From positions 1 through 64,000 of the forward strand of contig CAZABH010000016.1 of NCBI GenBank assembly GCA_964483585.1: a stretch of DNA of 64,000 bases. Direction: 5' to 3'. Position 1 is the stretch's first letter. Every line of letters begins with the position of its first letter. Below, piece after piece: positions 23,869 through 32,445 of the stretch. The position numbers were made by a program, and so were the translations under genes. Source of the stretch: SZUA-430 sp964483585. Its GTDB lineage: Bacteria > Pseudomonadota > Alphaproteobacteria > Micropepsales > Micropepsaceae. The notes under the pieces were generated by a model. That model saw only the letters and a program-made list of their open reading frames with translations, did no database searches and was not told where the DNA came from.

Positions 23869-25261
23869 GATTATCCAGACGAAGGTGCTGGTGATTGGCG
23901 GCGGGCCGGGGGGCTATGTGGCCGCGATCAGGGCTGGGCAGCTTGGCCTCGATACGACGCTGGTTGAGGGTGACCGCCTCGGTGGGACGTGCCTCATCCG
24001 TGGATGCATTCCGTCGAAGGCCATCATCCATGCTGCCGGCGCGTTCGAAGCCATGCGTCATGCGGCGGAGAAACCCGTCCACGGGATAAAGCTCGCCGCG
24101 TCGCCGACGCTGGATTTCCGCGAGACGGTGAAGTGGAAGGAAGGGATCGTCTCGAAGCTCAATACGGGGGTCGGCGGCCTTCTCAAGCGCGCGAAGGTGC
24201 GTGTGATCAACGGCTTTGCGGTGTTCTCGGATGCGAAGACCTGCCGGGTTGGCGAGACCACGATCCGTGCAGAGCATGTGATCCTTGCCAATGGATCGGT
24301 TCCATCGGAATTGCCATTCCTCAAGTTTGGTGGTGATGTCATCTCGTCGACAGAGGCGCTGTCGCTTGATGCCTTGCCAGCGCGCCTTGCGGTTGTCGGC
24401 GCTGGGTATATCGGGCTCGAACTCGGGATCGCGTTTGCGAAGCTGGGTTCGAAGGTGACCATCGTTGAAGCCGAGACCCAGGTCCTGCCGCTCTATGACG
24501 GCGAGCTGGTTGCACCGGTCAAGCGCTGGCTGGATCGCAATGGCGTTACCCTGCACCTGGGCGCAAAGGCCAAAGGAGCCGAGACTGGAAAGGGTGGAGC
24601 GTCCCTTGCCATCGAAACGGCCGAGGGCAAGGCGCTGGCCATCCCTGCCGACAAGATCCTCGTCACCGTCGGGCGCAAGCCATACACGCAGGGCTGGGGG
24701 CTCGAGGCCATGGCCGTCGACATGGCTGGTCGCTTCATCAAGGTCGATGACCAGTGCCGCACGTCGATGCGTGATGTCTGGGCCATTGGCGACCTGGTCG
24801 GTGAGCCCATGCTTGCGCACAAGGCGTCAGCGCAGGGTGAGATGGTTGCGGAGATCATTGCGGGTCACAAGCGCCGCTTCAATCCGGCCACGATTGCGGC
24901 AGTCTGCTTTACCGAGCCTGAGATCGTCAGCGCAGGGCTCTCGCCGGTTGATGCAGCGCGGCAGGGGCTTGACGTAGTGGTCGGGCAGTTCCCGTTCTCG
25001 GCCAATGGACGCGCGCTCTCGATGGATGGTGCTGACAGCGGCGGGTTCGTGCGTGTTGTCGCGCGCAAGAGTGACCATCGCGTGCTTGGCATCCAGGCTG
25101 TCGGCCAGCATGTCTCGGAACTTTCGGCGCAGTTTGCACTGGCACTGGAGATGGGGGCGTTGCTGGAAGATATCGCGGGTACTATCCACGTGCACCCGAC
25201 ACTGAGCGAGGCATTTCACGAGAGTGCGCTGAAGGCGCTGGGGCACGCGATTCATATCTGA
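23861..25261 (+). CDS. lpd: dihydrolipoyl dehydrogenase (E3)
   Basis: A 466-residue FAD disulfide oxidoreductase reoxidising the lipoyl group with NAD. It has the FAD motif VIGGGPGGYVAAIRAG, the redox disulfide C44/C49 in GTCLIRGCIPSK, the NAD motif VVGAGYIGLELG, and the C-terminal active-site His445 in HVHPTLSE. GTG 23861 is chosen since GAGGG (23848-23852) sits 8 bases upstream; ATG 23846 and GTG 23852 are alternatives. The CLIRGC spacer resembles E3 enzymes dedicated to the branched-chain complex (LpdV). Confidence 0.94.
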   Translation: MAEIIQTKVLVIGGGPGGYVAAIRAGQLGLDTTLVEGDRLGGTCLIRGCIPSKAIIHAAGAFEAMRHAAEKPVHGIKLAASPTLDFRETVKWKEGIVSKLNTGVGGLLKRAKVRVINGFAVFSDAKTCRVGETTIRAEHVILANGSVPSELPFLKFGGDVISSTEALSLDALPARLAVVGAGYIGLELGIAFAKLGSKVTIVEAETQVLPLYDGELVAPVKRWLDRNGVTLHLGAKAKGAETGKGGASLAIETAEGKALAIPADKILVTVGRKPYTQGWGLEAMAVDMAGRFIKVDDQCRTSMRDVWAIGDLVGEPMLAHKASAQGEMVAEIIAGHKRRFNPATIAAVCFTEPEIVSAGLSPVDAARQGLDVVVGQFPFSANGRALSMDGADSGGFVRVVARKSDHRVLGIQAVGQHVSELSAQFALALEMGALLEDIAGTIHVHPTLSEAFHESALKALGHAIHI

Positions 25262-25352
25262 AGGTGTGCGCGATGTGAGCGGCGTCACAGCGTGGCCCCA
25301 TTTTTGCCGTGATGGGTTGGCAAGATTGCGCCGGTTCAAGGAGACATCCACC

Positions 25353-25931
25353 ATGCCCCTGCGCTTTCTCGTGCTTGTGTGTCTGCTTGCTACCTTGGCC
25401 GCCGTTTCGGTGGCGGAGGCCCGCGGCGTTGACCGGCGCCTGATCAGCAACAAGGCCGACGGGATCGTCTATGCGCTGCCAAAGCAAAGCCCCTTCAAGG
25501 TGGAGAAGGCGTCTGTCGAGGGGCTCACCTTAAAGGGGCGGGCCGTGATCTCCGGCACCTATGTGTTCGGGCGAAATGCGCCAGCCGAGGAAGAGATGAA
25601 CGGCAGCGAGGAGCCCGACCTCTACTTCGTTCCTGACGCCGCGTCTGCGGCGCTTCTGCCACGCTGGAAAGAGGACGGAGCGATTGACGGTGTCTACATC
25701 TCGAACCGGGATGACTTCTTGAAGGCAGTGATCGCGCCCGGCATGGTGCAAAAGGTGAAGGCGGGTAAGGTTCGCTCGCTCACGGGTCCCCTGACCATCG
25801 AGGTCGAGGGCTACTTTGCCACCGTGATCTGCGGCACGGCGGCCTATGGAACCCGGTTTGTCAGGGTGGCAGCGCCGCCGCAAGTGATTGCTGCCAACCG
25901 GCACGCTGAAACGGTCAGCTGCAAGGGGTAG
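25353..25931 (+). CDS. secreted protein of unknown function
   Basis: A 192-residue protein with a clear Sec signal peptide (PLRFLVLVCLLATLAAVSVAEARG, cleavage near 24). The mature part of about 168 residues has two cysteines near the C-terminus (VICGTAAYG, ETVSCKG) that could form a disulfide, and no motif I recognise. AAGGAGA (25338-25344) fixes the ATG at 25353. It follows the E3 gene by 91 bases and precedes the 26 kb operon by 98 bases; its relation to either is unclear. Confidence 0.75.
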   Translation: MPLRFLVLVCLLATLAAVSVAEARGVDRRLISNKADGIVYALPKQSPFKVEKASVEGLTLKGRAVISGTYVFGRNAPAEEEMNGSEEPDLYFVPDAASAALLPRWKEDGAIDGVYISNRDDFLKAVIAPGMVQKVKAGKVRSLTGPLTIEVEGYFATVICGTAAYGTRFVRVAAPPQVIAANRHAETVSCKG

Positions 25932-26029
25932 GTCCCGCAGAACACTGCGAATATTTTGGCGATTGCCCTTGCAGACGACGCTACTATCCCCCACATGATC
26001 CCCCACGTTTATGAGGGGAGAATCTGTCC

Positions 26030-27202
26030 ATGTCCGATGTCGTCATCCGAACGCCTATGCAGTACCTGGACCGGGCGCTTACCACGTTGCGGGATCTGGG
26101 TATCGTTCCAGCAAAGGGCGAGGATGCCCCCATCAATGCATTGCTGCAGCAGATCTCTGACCTCGACAATGAAAAGATCACGGTCATTGCCCGCACATTG
26201 AACCAGGCCTCGAGCTTCAACGAGGTCGTGCGCGAGAATGTATCGGCGATGTCGATCGGGGATCGCTACCGGCAGATCACGGAAGGGTTCAATTCGATTC
26301 GGGATGATGCCAAGGCGATGGTCGACCAGATTTCGGATGGCAAGGTCAGCGTCTGGGAGCGTGCCACCAATTCCTGGATGAAGCTCACGCGGGGCGACAT
26401 TGCCGATCGCTTCGACAAGATCCGCGGGATCTATATAGCGGTTACCAAAGAGACGAAGAACCAGATCGAGCGAGAGCATGCGATCCTGCAGGCCTATCGG
26501 GACTTTCGCGGTGCGCTCAAACAGTCAGAGGTGCTTGCCCTCGAGGTTCTGAAGAAAGCGGAATGGAGACTGGAGGAAGCCAAGAAGAAGTTGAGCGAGG
26601 CTTCTGCGGCCGTTGCCAATTTTTCGGGCTCAGAGCCAGCCGAGCGCGCGAAGCTCGAGCTGATCCGCGACGAGGTCCTGCGGCAGACGCAAGATGAGGA
26701 CAAGCGCTACCAGATCGCGAAGGACCTCTCCGACAACCTTACGGTCGGTTACAACACGTCCGAAGTCATCATGGCGCGTCTCATGCAGACCACGAGCGCG
26801 AAGGAACGGATCTATGCGCAGTCTGTCAGCTTCTTCTCGACTAATGATACGGTGCTGACGGCGCTCAAGGCTTCGTTCACGGGCATGTTCGGTCTTCACG
26901 AATCGACCGAGACCGTGAACGCCATGAAGGAGGGCATGTCGAAGTCGATCGAGGTGCTGGCCGAGATTGGTGACAAGGTGCAGGAGGCGGCGATCCGCGC
27001 CGGCTATGGGCCGACGATCCGTGCGGATGCCGTCAAGAAGCTCGTCGATTCGGTTGTGAACTTCCAGGAGAAGTCGCGCACCATTATCGAGGAAATGCGC
27101 AAGCTCTCGACCCAAAACTCCGCTGAGATCCGGGATGCGGTCGAGGATGGCAAGAGACGTCTCGCTGACCTCGTTGCGCAAGGCAAGGCCTTTCACCTCT
27201 GA
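26030..27202 (+). CDS. helical TelA-like protein, first gene of a three-gene operon
   Basis: A 390-residue, strongly charged and predicted mostly alpha-helical protein with no signal peptide or membrane segment. The middle (about 165-250) is a likely coiled coil (VLKKAEWRLEEAKKKLSEAS). The C-terminal third (TNDTVLTALKASF ... VVNFQEKSRTIIEEMRKLS) has the look of the TelA/toxic-anion-resistance helical family, but the resemblance is weak and by eye only. GGGGAGA precedes ATG 26030. The stop and the next start share one base (TGATG), so translation is coupled. Function unknown; a cytoplasmic scaffold associated with the membrane protein encoded next is a guess. Confidence 0.75.
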   Translation: MSDVVIRTPMQYLDRALTTLRDLGIVPAKGEDAPINALLQQISDLDNEKITVIARTLNQASSFNEVVRENVSAMSIGDRYRQITEGFNSIRDDAKAMVDQISDGKVSVWERATNSWMKLTRGDIADRFDKIRGIYIAVTKETKNQIEREHAILQAYRDFRGALKQSEVLALEVLKKAEWRLEEAKKKLSEASAAVANFSGSEPAERAKLELIRDEVLRQTQDEDKRYQIAKDLSDNLTVGYNTSEVIMARLMQTTSAKERIYAQSVSFFSTNDTVLTALKASFTGMFGLHESTETVNAMKEGMSKSIEVLAEIGDKVQEAAIRAGYGPTIRADAVKKLVDSVVNFQEKSRTIIEEMRKLSTQNSAEIRDAVEDGKRRLADLVAQGKAFHL

Positions 27203-28149
27203 TGCCTGAGGCGATGGGCGCGAGCAAGCCCCAAACGCTTGACGAGCTGATGTTTGCGATGGATGTGGTCGATACGCTCCGCCATCGCGAACTCGTTGTT
27301 GCGCGAGAGCTTGCACAGGGTGACCGGGACGAAGCGCTGAAGGCGCGGTTGCGCGAGATCTATCGCGGGCAGGGGCTTGAGGTGTCGGATGCAGCCATCG
27401 AGCAGGGCATCAGGGCACTCAAGGAAAGCCGTTTCGTCTATACACCACCAGCTCCGGGTCTGAGGCGCAGCCTCGCTATGGCGTGGGTCAGACGCCGGAG
27501 CATCGGGCGTTGGGTGGGCGGAATCGCCGCCGTATGTATTGCGCTGTGGGCCATCGGCTATTTCGGCTTTGAGTTGCCGCGGCAGCAGGCCCTGGCCGAG
27601 ACCCGCATAGCCCTGACACAGGATCTGCCTCGCGAGCTGCTTGCGGCGGCCGGGGCTGTGCGTGTGGAGACAAAAGATGCTGCCGTCCTCGCGCAGGTTG
27701 ACGTGCTGGAACGCGATGGCAATGCCGCGCTGGCGCGTAGTGATGTTGCAGCCGCGCGCGCGAGCATTGCGGCTCTCGAGGCGCTGCGCGCTCGGCTGGT
27801 TGCGACCTATGTGCTGAATGTCGTGAGCGGCGAAAACGACACATCGGGCGTGTGGCGCGTGTCGGCAGTCAATCCCGCTGCCCGAAACTATTACCTGATC
27901 GTCGAGGCGGTTCAGGCTGATGGGCAGCGCCTGCCGGTTACGGTTGTCAACGAGGAGAATGGCAAGAGCGCCACTGTCACCCGGTGGGGTGTGCGCGTGC
28001 CGGAAGCTTTCTTCAACGAGATACGCCGCGACAAGCAGGACAACGGCATCATCGAACAGAATCCAATCGGTCAGAAGCTTCGGGGCGAGATTGACCCCCG
28101 CTACAATTTCCCGAAAGAGGGCGGCGCCATCACGTCGTGGGGTGAGTGA
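27202..28149 (+). CDS. DUF6384-like single-pass membrane protein
   Basis: A 315-residue protein. The N-terminal cytoplasmic part (about 1-95), with TLDELMFAMDVVDTLRHRELVVARELAQG and LREIYRGQGLEVSDAAIEQGIRALKESRFVY, matches what I recall as DUF6384. It is followed by one membrane helix (about 103-125, WVGGIAAVCIALWAIGYFGF), a helical periplasmic stalk (about 126-205) and a beta-rich C-terminal domain (YYLIVEAVQADGQRLPVTV). It is coupled by TGATG junctions to the genes on both sides. The family assignment is from memory and not verified; the function is unknown. Confidence 0.75.
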   Translation: MPEAMGASKPQTLDELMFAMDVVDTLRHRELVVARELAQGDRDEALKARLREIYRGQGLEVSDAAIEQGIRALKESRFVYTPPAPGLRRSLAMAWVRRRSIGRWVGGIAAVCIALWAIGYFGFELPRQQALAETRIALTQDLPRELLAAAGAVRVETKDAAVLAQVDVLERDGNAALARSDVAAARASIAALEALRARLVATYVLNVVSGENDTSGVWRVSAVNPAARNYYLIVEAVQADGQRLPVTVVNEENGKSATVTRWGVRVPEAFFNEIRRDKQDNGIIEQNPIGQKLRGEIDPRYNFPKEGGAITSWGE

Positions 28150-29663
28150 TGCGGATCAACGGACGCGACGCGCTAAGTTCGGTTGAGAGCGCGATCTTGG
28201 GCGTGCGCACGAATGAGTCACGTCTGACCGAGGTGCTGAGTTCGGCTGCTGCCGAGGCCGAGCGCTTGCGTTTTGACCTGGCTGAAAGCTTCAAGGCGCT
28301 GGCACTGGTGCGGCTTGATGCCCTTGTGCGCAATCAGGTGGTTGGCGGGCTTGATGCTGCAGAAAGGCGAGCGCTGGAGCTGATGCGCTCGCACAAGGCC
28401 AAGCTTGACCAGATCCTGGTGCGCTTTGGTGGGGCGCAGAGCGCGCTCGTTGCTGCGGAAGAAGAGCACCGACAGCGGATGGTGTCTGTTGCAGACGCGC
28501 GGGAACCGATTGCTGCCTTGCAGGCGCGTGTCGAAGCCGAGATGTCTTCGGATCCTGCCTGGCTGGCGCAGAAGGCTGTCGTCGACAAGGCCATAGAGAT
28601 TGCCAATGCTGCCGAGGAGAAGGCGAAGGTCAGCGAGGCCGACCGAGACGAGAAGCGCAGGCCTTATGAAGCTGATCCGCTGTTCATGTATCTGTGGGAC
28701 AAGAGATTTGGCACATCGGCCTATGGTGCGTCGAACATCGTGCGCTATTTCGACCGCAAGGTGGCCAACCTCGTCGGTTATGACGCCGCGCGGCCGAACT
28801 ACACGTTGCTGAACGAGATCCCGGAACGACTGCGTGAGCATGCCATTGCGGCGCTGGCCAAGGCCCGCGCCGAGGATGAGACGCTCGAGCAGATCGAGCG
28901 AGCAGCGCTGGTTCGGGCCGGCATTCAGCCGCTGGAGGCTGTTCTGTCCGAGAGGCTTGCGGCACTCAAGGAGGCCAGCGATCGTCTCAGCGCGACCCAG
29001 AAAGCGATGACCACACTTGACGAGGAGCGGGCCCGCCTGCAGTCCGATGGGGATCGTCGGGCGCATGAAGAAGCTCTCGCGGTTCTGACACAAGCCCTGT
29101 CGCAAGAGAGCCTGCAGACCATGTATCAGGAGGCTCGCCAGACGGCGACGCCGGAGGACGACCGGCTTGTCCAGAAGATCGAGTTGACCCAGACAGCGAT
29201 CGCGCGTGCTGAAGCCGATGTCGCGAAGATCCGCAATGAGGCGCGGGAGGTTGCGCGGCGCCGTGGTGAACTGGAGAGCGTCCGTGACCGCATGCGGTCA
29301 CGCCGCTATGATCGCCATAATAGCCAGTTCGAGCTGGACGGTGGCGACGTGCTGGGCGGGCTGATTGGGGGTATCCTCGGTGGTGTCCTTCAGAGCCGCG
29401 ACTTGTGGGAGGCGCTTGAGAAGGCGCATCGGAAGCGTCGCGACTGGGATTATGACTGGGATTATGGCGACGACGATCGCGATGACGACGATGATGACGA
29501 CGATGACAAGCGCGGCCGGCCCTGGGGCAGCAAGCGGCATCATCCCAAGTTTCGGTTTCCATCCTCCTCGGTGCCGCGCATGCCAAAGGGTTTCGGCGGC
29601 GGCGGGTTCAAGACCGGTGGCGGTTTCAAGGGCGGCGGCTTCAAGACAGGCGGGCGCTTCTAG
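28149..29663 (+). CDS. coiled-coil protein with Asp-rich and Gly/Phe/Lys-repeat tail
   Basis: A 504-residue protein with three parts. Residues 1-415 are largely helical and coiled-coil (repeated Ala/Glu/Arg-rich segments such as AEEKAKVSEADRDEKRR). A short small-residue/Gly segment GGDVLGGLIGGILGGVLQ (about 397-414) could be a glycine-zipper. The tail has an acidic run (DDDRDDDDDDDDDKRG, about 440-455) and ends in near-repeats of GGGFKTGG/KGGGFKT (481-504). No enzyme motif is seen. ATG 28149 overlaps the preceding stop; a GTG at 28146 is in frame. The stop overlaps that of the convergent peptidase gene. Confidence 0.75.
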   Translation: MRINGRDALSSVESAILGVRTNESRLTEVLSSAAAEAERLRFDLAESFKALALVRLDALVRNQVVGGLDAAERRALELMRSHKAKLDQILVRFGGAQSALVAAEEEHRQRMVSVADAREPIAALQARVEAEMSSDPAWLAQKAVVDKAIEIANAAEEKAKVSEADRDEKRRPYEADPLFMYLWDKRFGTSAYGASNIVRYFDRKVANLVGYDAARPNYTLLNEIPERLREHAIAALAKARAEDETLEQIERAALVRAGIQPLEAVLSERLAALKEASDRLSATQKAMTTLDEERARLQSDGDRRAHEEALAVLTQALSQESLQTMYQEARQTATPEDDRLVQKIELTQTAIARAEADVAKIRNEAREVARRRGELESVRDRMRSRRYDRHNSQFELDGGDVLGGLIGGILGGVLQSRDLWEALEKAHRKRRDWDYDWDYGDDDRDDDDDDDDDKRGRPWGSKRHHPKFRFPSSSVPRMPKGFGGGGFKTGGGFKGGGFKTGGRF

Positions 29664-30376
29664 CGTGGCTTTGTCTGTTTTTTCGCCAGAGCCTTGTGAA
29701 GTTTCAAGCGCTCGCTCACAGTCAGGGGGCGTTTGGGCTTCTTCTCGAGAAACCCTGCGACCGTGAGATCGTCCTGGTTCGTGCGCGATCCAGCCCTGGC
29801 CTGAACGCTGCCATTGACGGTCCAGTTGCGTACTGGACCTGAGTCCAGATGGATAAATCCAGACTGCGGATACCAGCCTACGCCGCCGCGGGACATTGTC
29901 TTCGCCAGTCCCGCCGTCTTCTCCAAGCGTCGGTCAAGGGTGATGTCGATTGCGCGGCCGGCAAGATGTTGGCTCTTCTCAGCAACTCCAAAGTACTTCG
30001 TCGCAAGCTTTGAATTGGTCTGCGGCGTGCGATACGCCGAGAGTACCGTGGCTCTGTTTACACCACTCTCGGTCATGACATCCGCCAGAAAGTCCAGCGT
30101 CTCCACGAACATGGGACCACGTAGGTTCTCACGGTGATCGCGAAGGAAATGCGAGAGGTCGATCATGGCGTCGGGCAGGGGGCCGACTTGGTCCCGATAC
30201 AGGCCCGTGAATGTTTCGCCGGTGTGCGCGTGCCGCAAAGACAGGCGTCGTGGTTTTGACGGCGCGCGCAGAGCGTCGGGATCGCCTTCCAAAAGGATGC
30301 GAGCCGAGGTGTTGGTGCCGAACACCAACGTCAGTCCAGCGGCCAGCAGAAGGTCACGTCGCTTCAGGTTCATCAT
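29660..30376 (-). CDS. Tat-exported DUF882 / M15-like (YcbK-type) murein peptidase homologue
   Basis: A 238-residue exported protein. The N-terminus LKRRDLLLAAGLTLVFG is a twin-arginine signal. The body matches the DUF882/peptidase M15 family: NRATVLSAYRTPQTN, SQHLAGRAIDI (zinc-binding His and Asp), and GGVGWYPQSGFIHLDSGPVRNW with the second His. Zinc-dependent cleavage of peptidoglycan cross-bridges is the family expectation. A Lys-rich C-terminal extension (KKPKRPLTVSERLKLHKALAKKQ) is unusual and may bind cell wall or membrane. Starts at 30376 or 30373 are equally possible; no Shine-Dalgarno is evident. Confidence 0.88.
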   Translation of the reverse strand: MMNLKRRDLLLAAGLTLVFGTNTSARILLEGDPDALRAPSKPRRLSLRHAHTGETFTGLYRDQVGPLPDAMIDLSHFLRDHRENLRGPMFVETLDFLADVMTESGVNRATVLSAYRTPQTNSKLATKYFGVAEKSQHLAGRAIDITLDRRLEKTAGLAKTMSRGGVGWYPQSGFIHLDSGPVRNWTVNGSVQARAGSRTNQDDLTVAGFLEKKPKRPLTVSERLKLHKALAKKQTKPR

Positions 30377-30435
30377 CTGACGCAAGGAGTTTGAAAGACC
30401 AGAATTTTATCCTAGCAAACATCAAGAACCCGTTG

Positions 30436-30454
30436 CAGAGACGCATTGTCTCTG
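30436..30454. repeat. perfect hairpin between two minus-strand genes
   Basis: CAGAGAC and GTCTCTG with a 5-base loop form a perfect 7-bp stem in the 122-base gap between the DUF885 gene and the DUF882 gene. No T-run follows on either strand, so it may be a processing or attenuation structure or an operator. Confidence 0.4.
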
Positions 30455-30498
30455 GTTAAGGCCATGGAGGCGCTGAGAGCTTTTTGCCGCATGTCCTG

Positions 30499-32349
30499 CT
30501 AGGTGCCAGAGGACCCGGTGCGTACCCACTCTGCAACTATCGTTTCGAGCACGGGCAGGGGAACGGCCCCATTCTCGAGGACCACGTCATGGAATTTGCG
30601 CAGGTCGAATTTGTCGCCGAGCGATTTTCTGGCACTTTCCCTCAGTTCAAGCATCCGGTTCCGACCGATCTGATAGGCGCAAGCCTGGCCCGGGTAGACG
30701 AAGTAACGATCAATCTCCCGGAGGATGTTGTCCCGGGTAAGGGCGGTATTTGCGAGGAAGTACTTCACGCTCTTCTCGCGGCTCCAGCCATAGGCATGAA
30801 TGCCGGTATCGACCACCAGCCTGCACGCGCGCCACAGTTCCATTGTGATGCGTCCAACCTCGTCCAGGTCGTTCTCGTAAAGGCCCATTTCACCAGCAAG
30901 ATATTCGGTATAGAGCGCCCATCCTTCGACGTAGGCTGTAAAGCCCGTGTATTTCCGGAATTCCGGGATCGTTCCTGTCTCCTGGGCAATTGCGATCTGC
31001 AGATGATGTCCGGGGAGACCCTCGTGAAATGCCAGTGCTGCCATCTGCCATTTGGGCAAGGTCGCCATGGATGCGAGGTTGTAGAAGACGTAGCCCGGGC
31101 GCCCGCCGTCCGGTGAAGAAGGGTTGTAGAAGGCGATGGTCTGGCCGCCCTCAAGGAACGGCTCCATGCGTCTAACTTCGACCGGTGCCTTTGGCAATGT
31201 TCCGAATGCGATGGGAAGGGCTGCTTCCGCTTTTTTCTGAAGATGAAGAGCCCGCTCCAGATACGCAGCTCGTCCCGCATTGGTGGATGGATACAGATAC
31301 TTTGGGTTCGTCCTCAGGTCCTGATAGAATTGTCGAAGGTCGCCTTGGAAGCCAAGGCGCCTCTTGACCACTTCCATATCGGCCGAAAGACGCGCGACTT
31401 CCGAAAGGCCCAAGGCGTGGATGTCTGCGGCTGGCAGTTTCAGCGTGGTATGGGCGGCGATGCGCTCGTCGTAGAATGCCTGGCCGTCTGGAAGGGTGCC
31501 GACGCCGTGATCTGATGTTGCCTTGCGGCCTATTTCGGTCGCTGTCGCGATGAACCGGTCATAGGCGGGCTTCATGCTGGACTTCATGGCTTTGGCGGCA
31601 TCGTCCATTAGTCGCGCTCGATGAGCTTGCGGGATGGAAGTTTTTTCAAGCTTCTTCCGGAATGCCGCGAGGATTTCGTTCTCGCCGCCACCTGAGAAAG
31701 GTATGCCTTTCAGAACCTTGTCTGCGTCCGCGATCATCAGTCGGTAGGAGAACCTGGGCAAGTTAATGCCCCGAGCGGCTGATGCCTGCATGAAGTCTCC
31801 GACCTGCTGCATCATAAGGGGGGTGGCGTTGATGCGCGCGATAAAGGCCTCGGCGTCGGACACGTCGTCGATTCGATGCTGGTTGATCAGGAGGTTCGGG
31901 ATGGACTGATGAGGGCCGCCGAAGTGCGAGGCCTCGTAATTGTGATACCGGAAGGGATAGTTGGCCAGCCGCATCTCGTTACGGAAGAGAAAAATGTCGT
32001 AGGATACACGCATTTGCGGGCTGAGGCGGGACCTGTCAATGCGATCCCGCATGAAGGCTGTATCGGTGACCGTTGCCTTGTGCGACTTATCCATGAAGGC
32101 TTCTGAATAGTCGCTCCATTCACCGTAGCGCTTCTTCATGCCCAGCGCTGTCATGAACTCGGGCGAGTCCTCGAGTTCGCGGGTAAAGCTGCGAGAGAAA
32201 AAATCGAGCAATCGATTGTCTTCCGACGCAGGTCCCTGCTGTCCCGGGCTTGTGCTGTCGAAGTCGCCCACACATGCCGTGAGGGGCAGGGCGACTGTTG
32301 CGGCCGACAGCTTCAAGAAACTGCGGCGGTTCAAGGGTTGTCCCTGCAT
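30499..32349 (-). CDS. DUF885 family protein, Tat-exported lipoprotein
   Basis: A 616-residue exported protein. The N-terminus LNRRSFLKLSAATVALPLTAC combines a twin-arginine motif with a lipobox (LTAC), so it is probably lipid-anchored in the periplasm. The DUF885 hallmark HEGLPGHHLQ, a zinc-metallopeptidase-like motif, is followed by a GWALYTEYLAGEMG segment that supplies a downstream Glu. Members are thought to be metallo-hydrolases, with the substrate mostly unknown. The second of two adjacent ATGs (32349) has GGGAG 6 bases upstream and is preferred to 32352; the open frame to 32418 lacks support. Confidence 0.88.
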   Translation of the reverse strand: MQGQPLNRRSFLKLSAATVALPLTACVGDFDSTSPGQQGPASEDNRLLDFFSRSFTRELEDSPEFMTALGMKKRYGEWSDYSEAFMDKSHKATVTDTAFMRDRIDRSRLSPQMRVSYDIFLFRNEMRLANYPFRYHNYEASHFGGPHQSIPNLLINQHRIDDVSDAEAFIARINATPLMMQQVGDFMQASAARGINLPRFSYRLMIADADKVLKGIPFSGGGENEILAAFRKKLEKTSIPQAHRARLMDDAAKAMKSSMKPAYDRFIATATEIGRKATSDHGVGTLPDGQAFYDERIAAHTTLKLPAADIHALGLSEVARLSADMEVVKRRLGFQGDLRQFYQDLRTNPKYLYPSTNAGRAAYLERALHLQKKAEAALPIAFGTLPKAPVEVRRMEPFLEGGQTIAFYNPSSPDGGRPGYVFYNLASMATLPKWQMAALAFHEGLPGHHLQIAIAQETGTIPEFRKYTGFTAYVEGWALYTEYLAGEMGLYENDLDEVGRITMELWRACRLVVDTGIHAYGWSREKSVKYFLANTALTRDNILREIDRYFVYPGQACAYQIGRNRMLELRESARKSLGDKFDLRKFHDVVLENGAVPLPVLETIVAEWVRTGSSGT

Positions 32350-32445
32350 CATGATCTCCCGATTTCGTGTCACCAGAGTAGATTGTTCGCTGGCGTTCTT
32401 CCAGTGCGTGCTATGCACGTCTATGCGAGATGGAACCGCTGCGGC

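Noticed and set aside
29450..29510. GAC/GAT tract in the third gene of the 26 kb operon as a microsatellite causing phase variation
   Set aside because: The codons alternate irregularly rather than repeating one unit, so slippage is unlikely.
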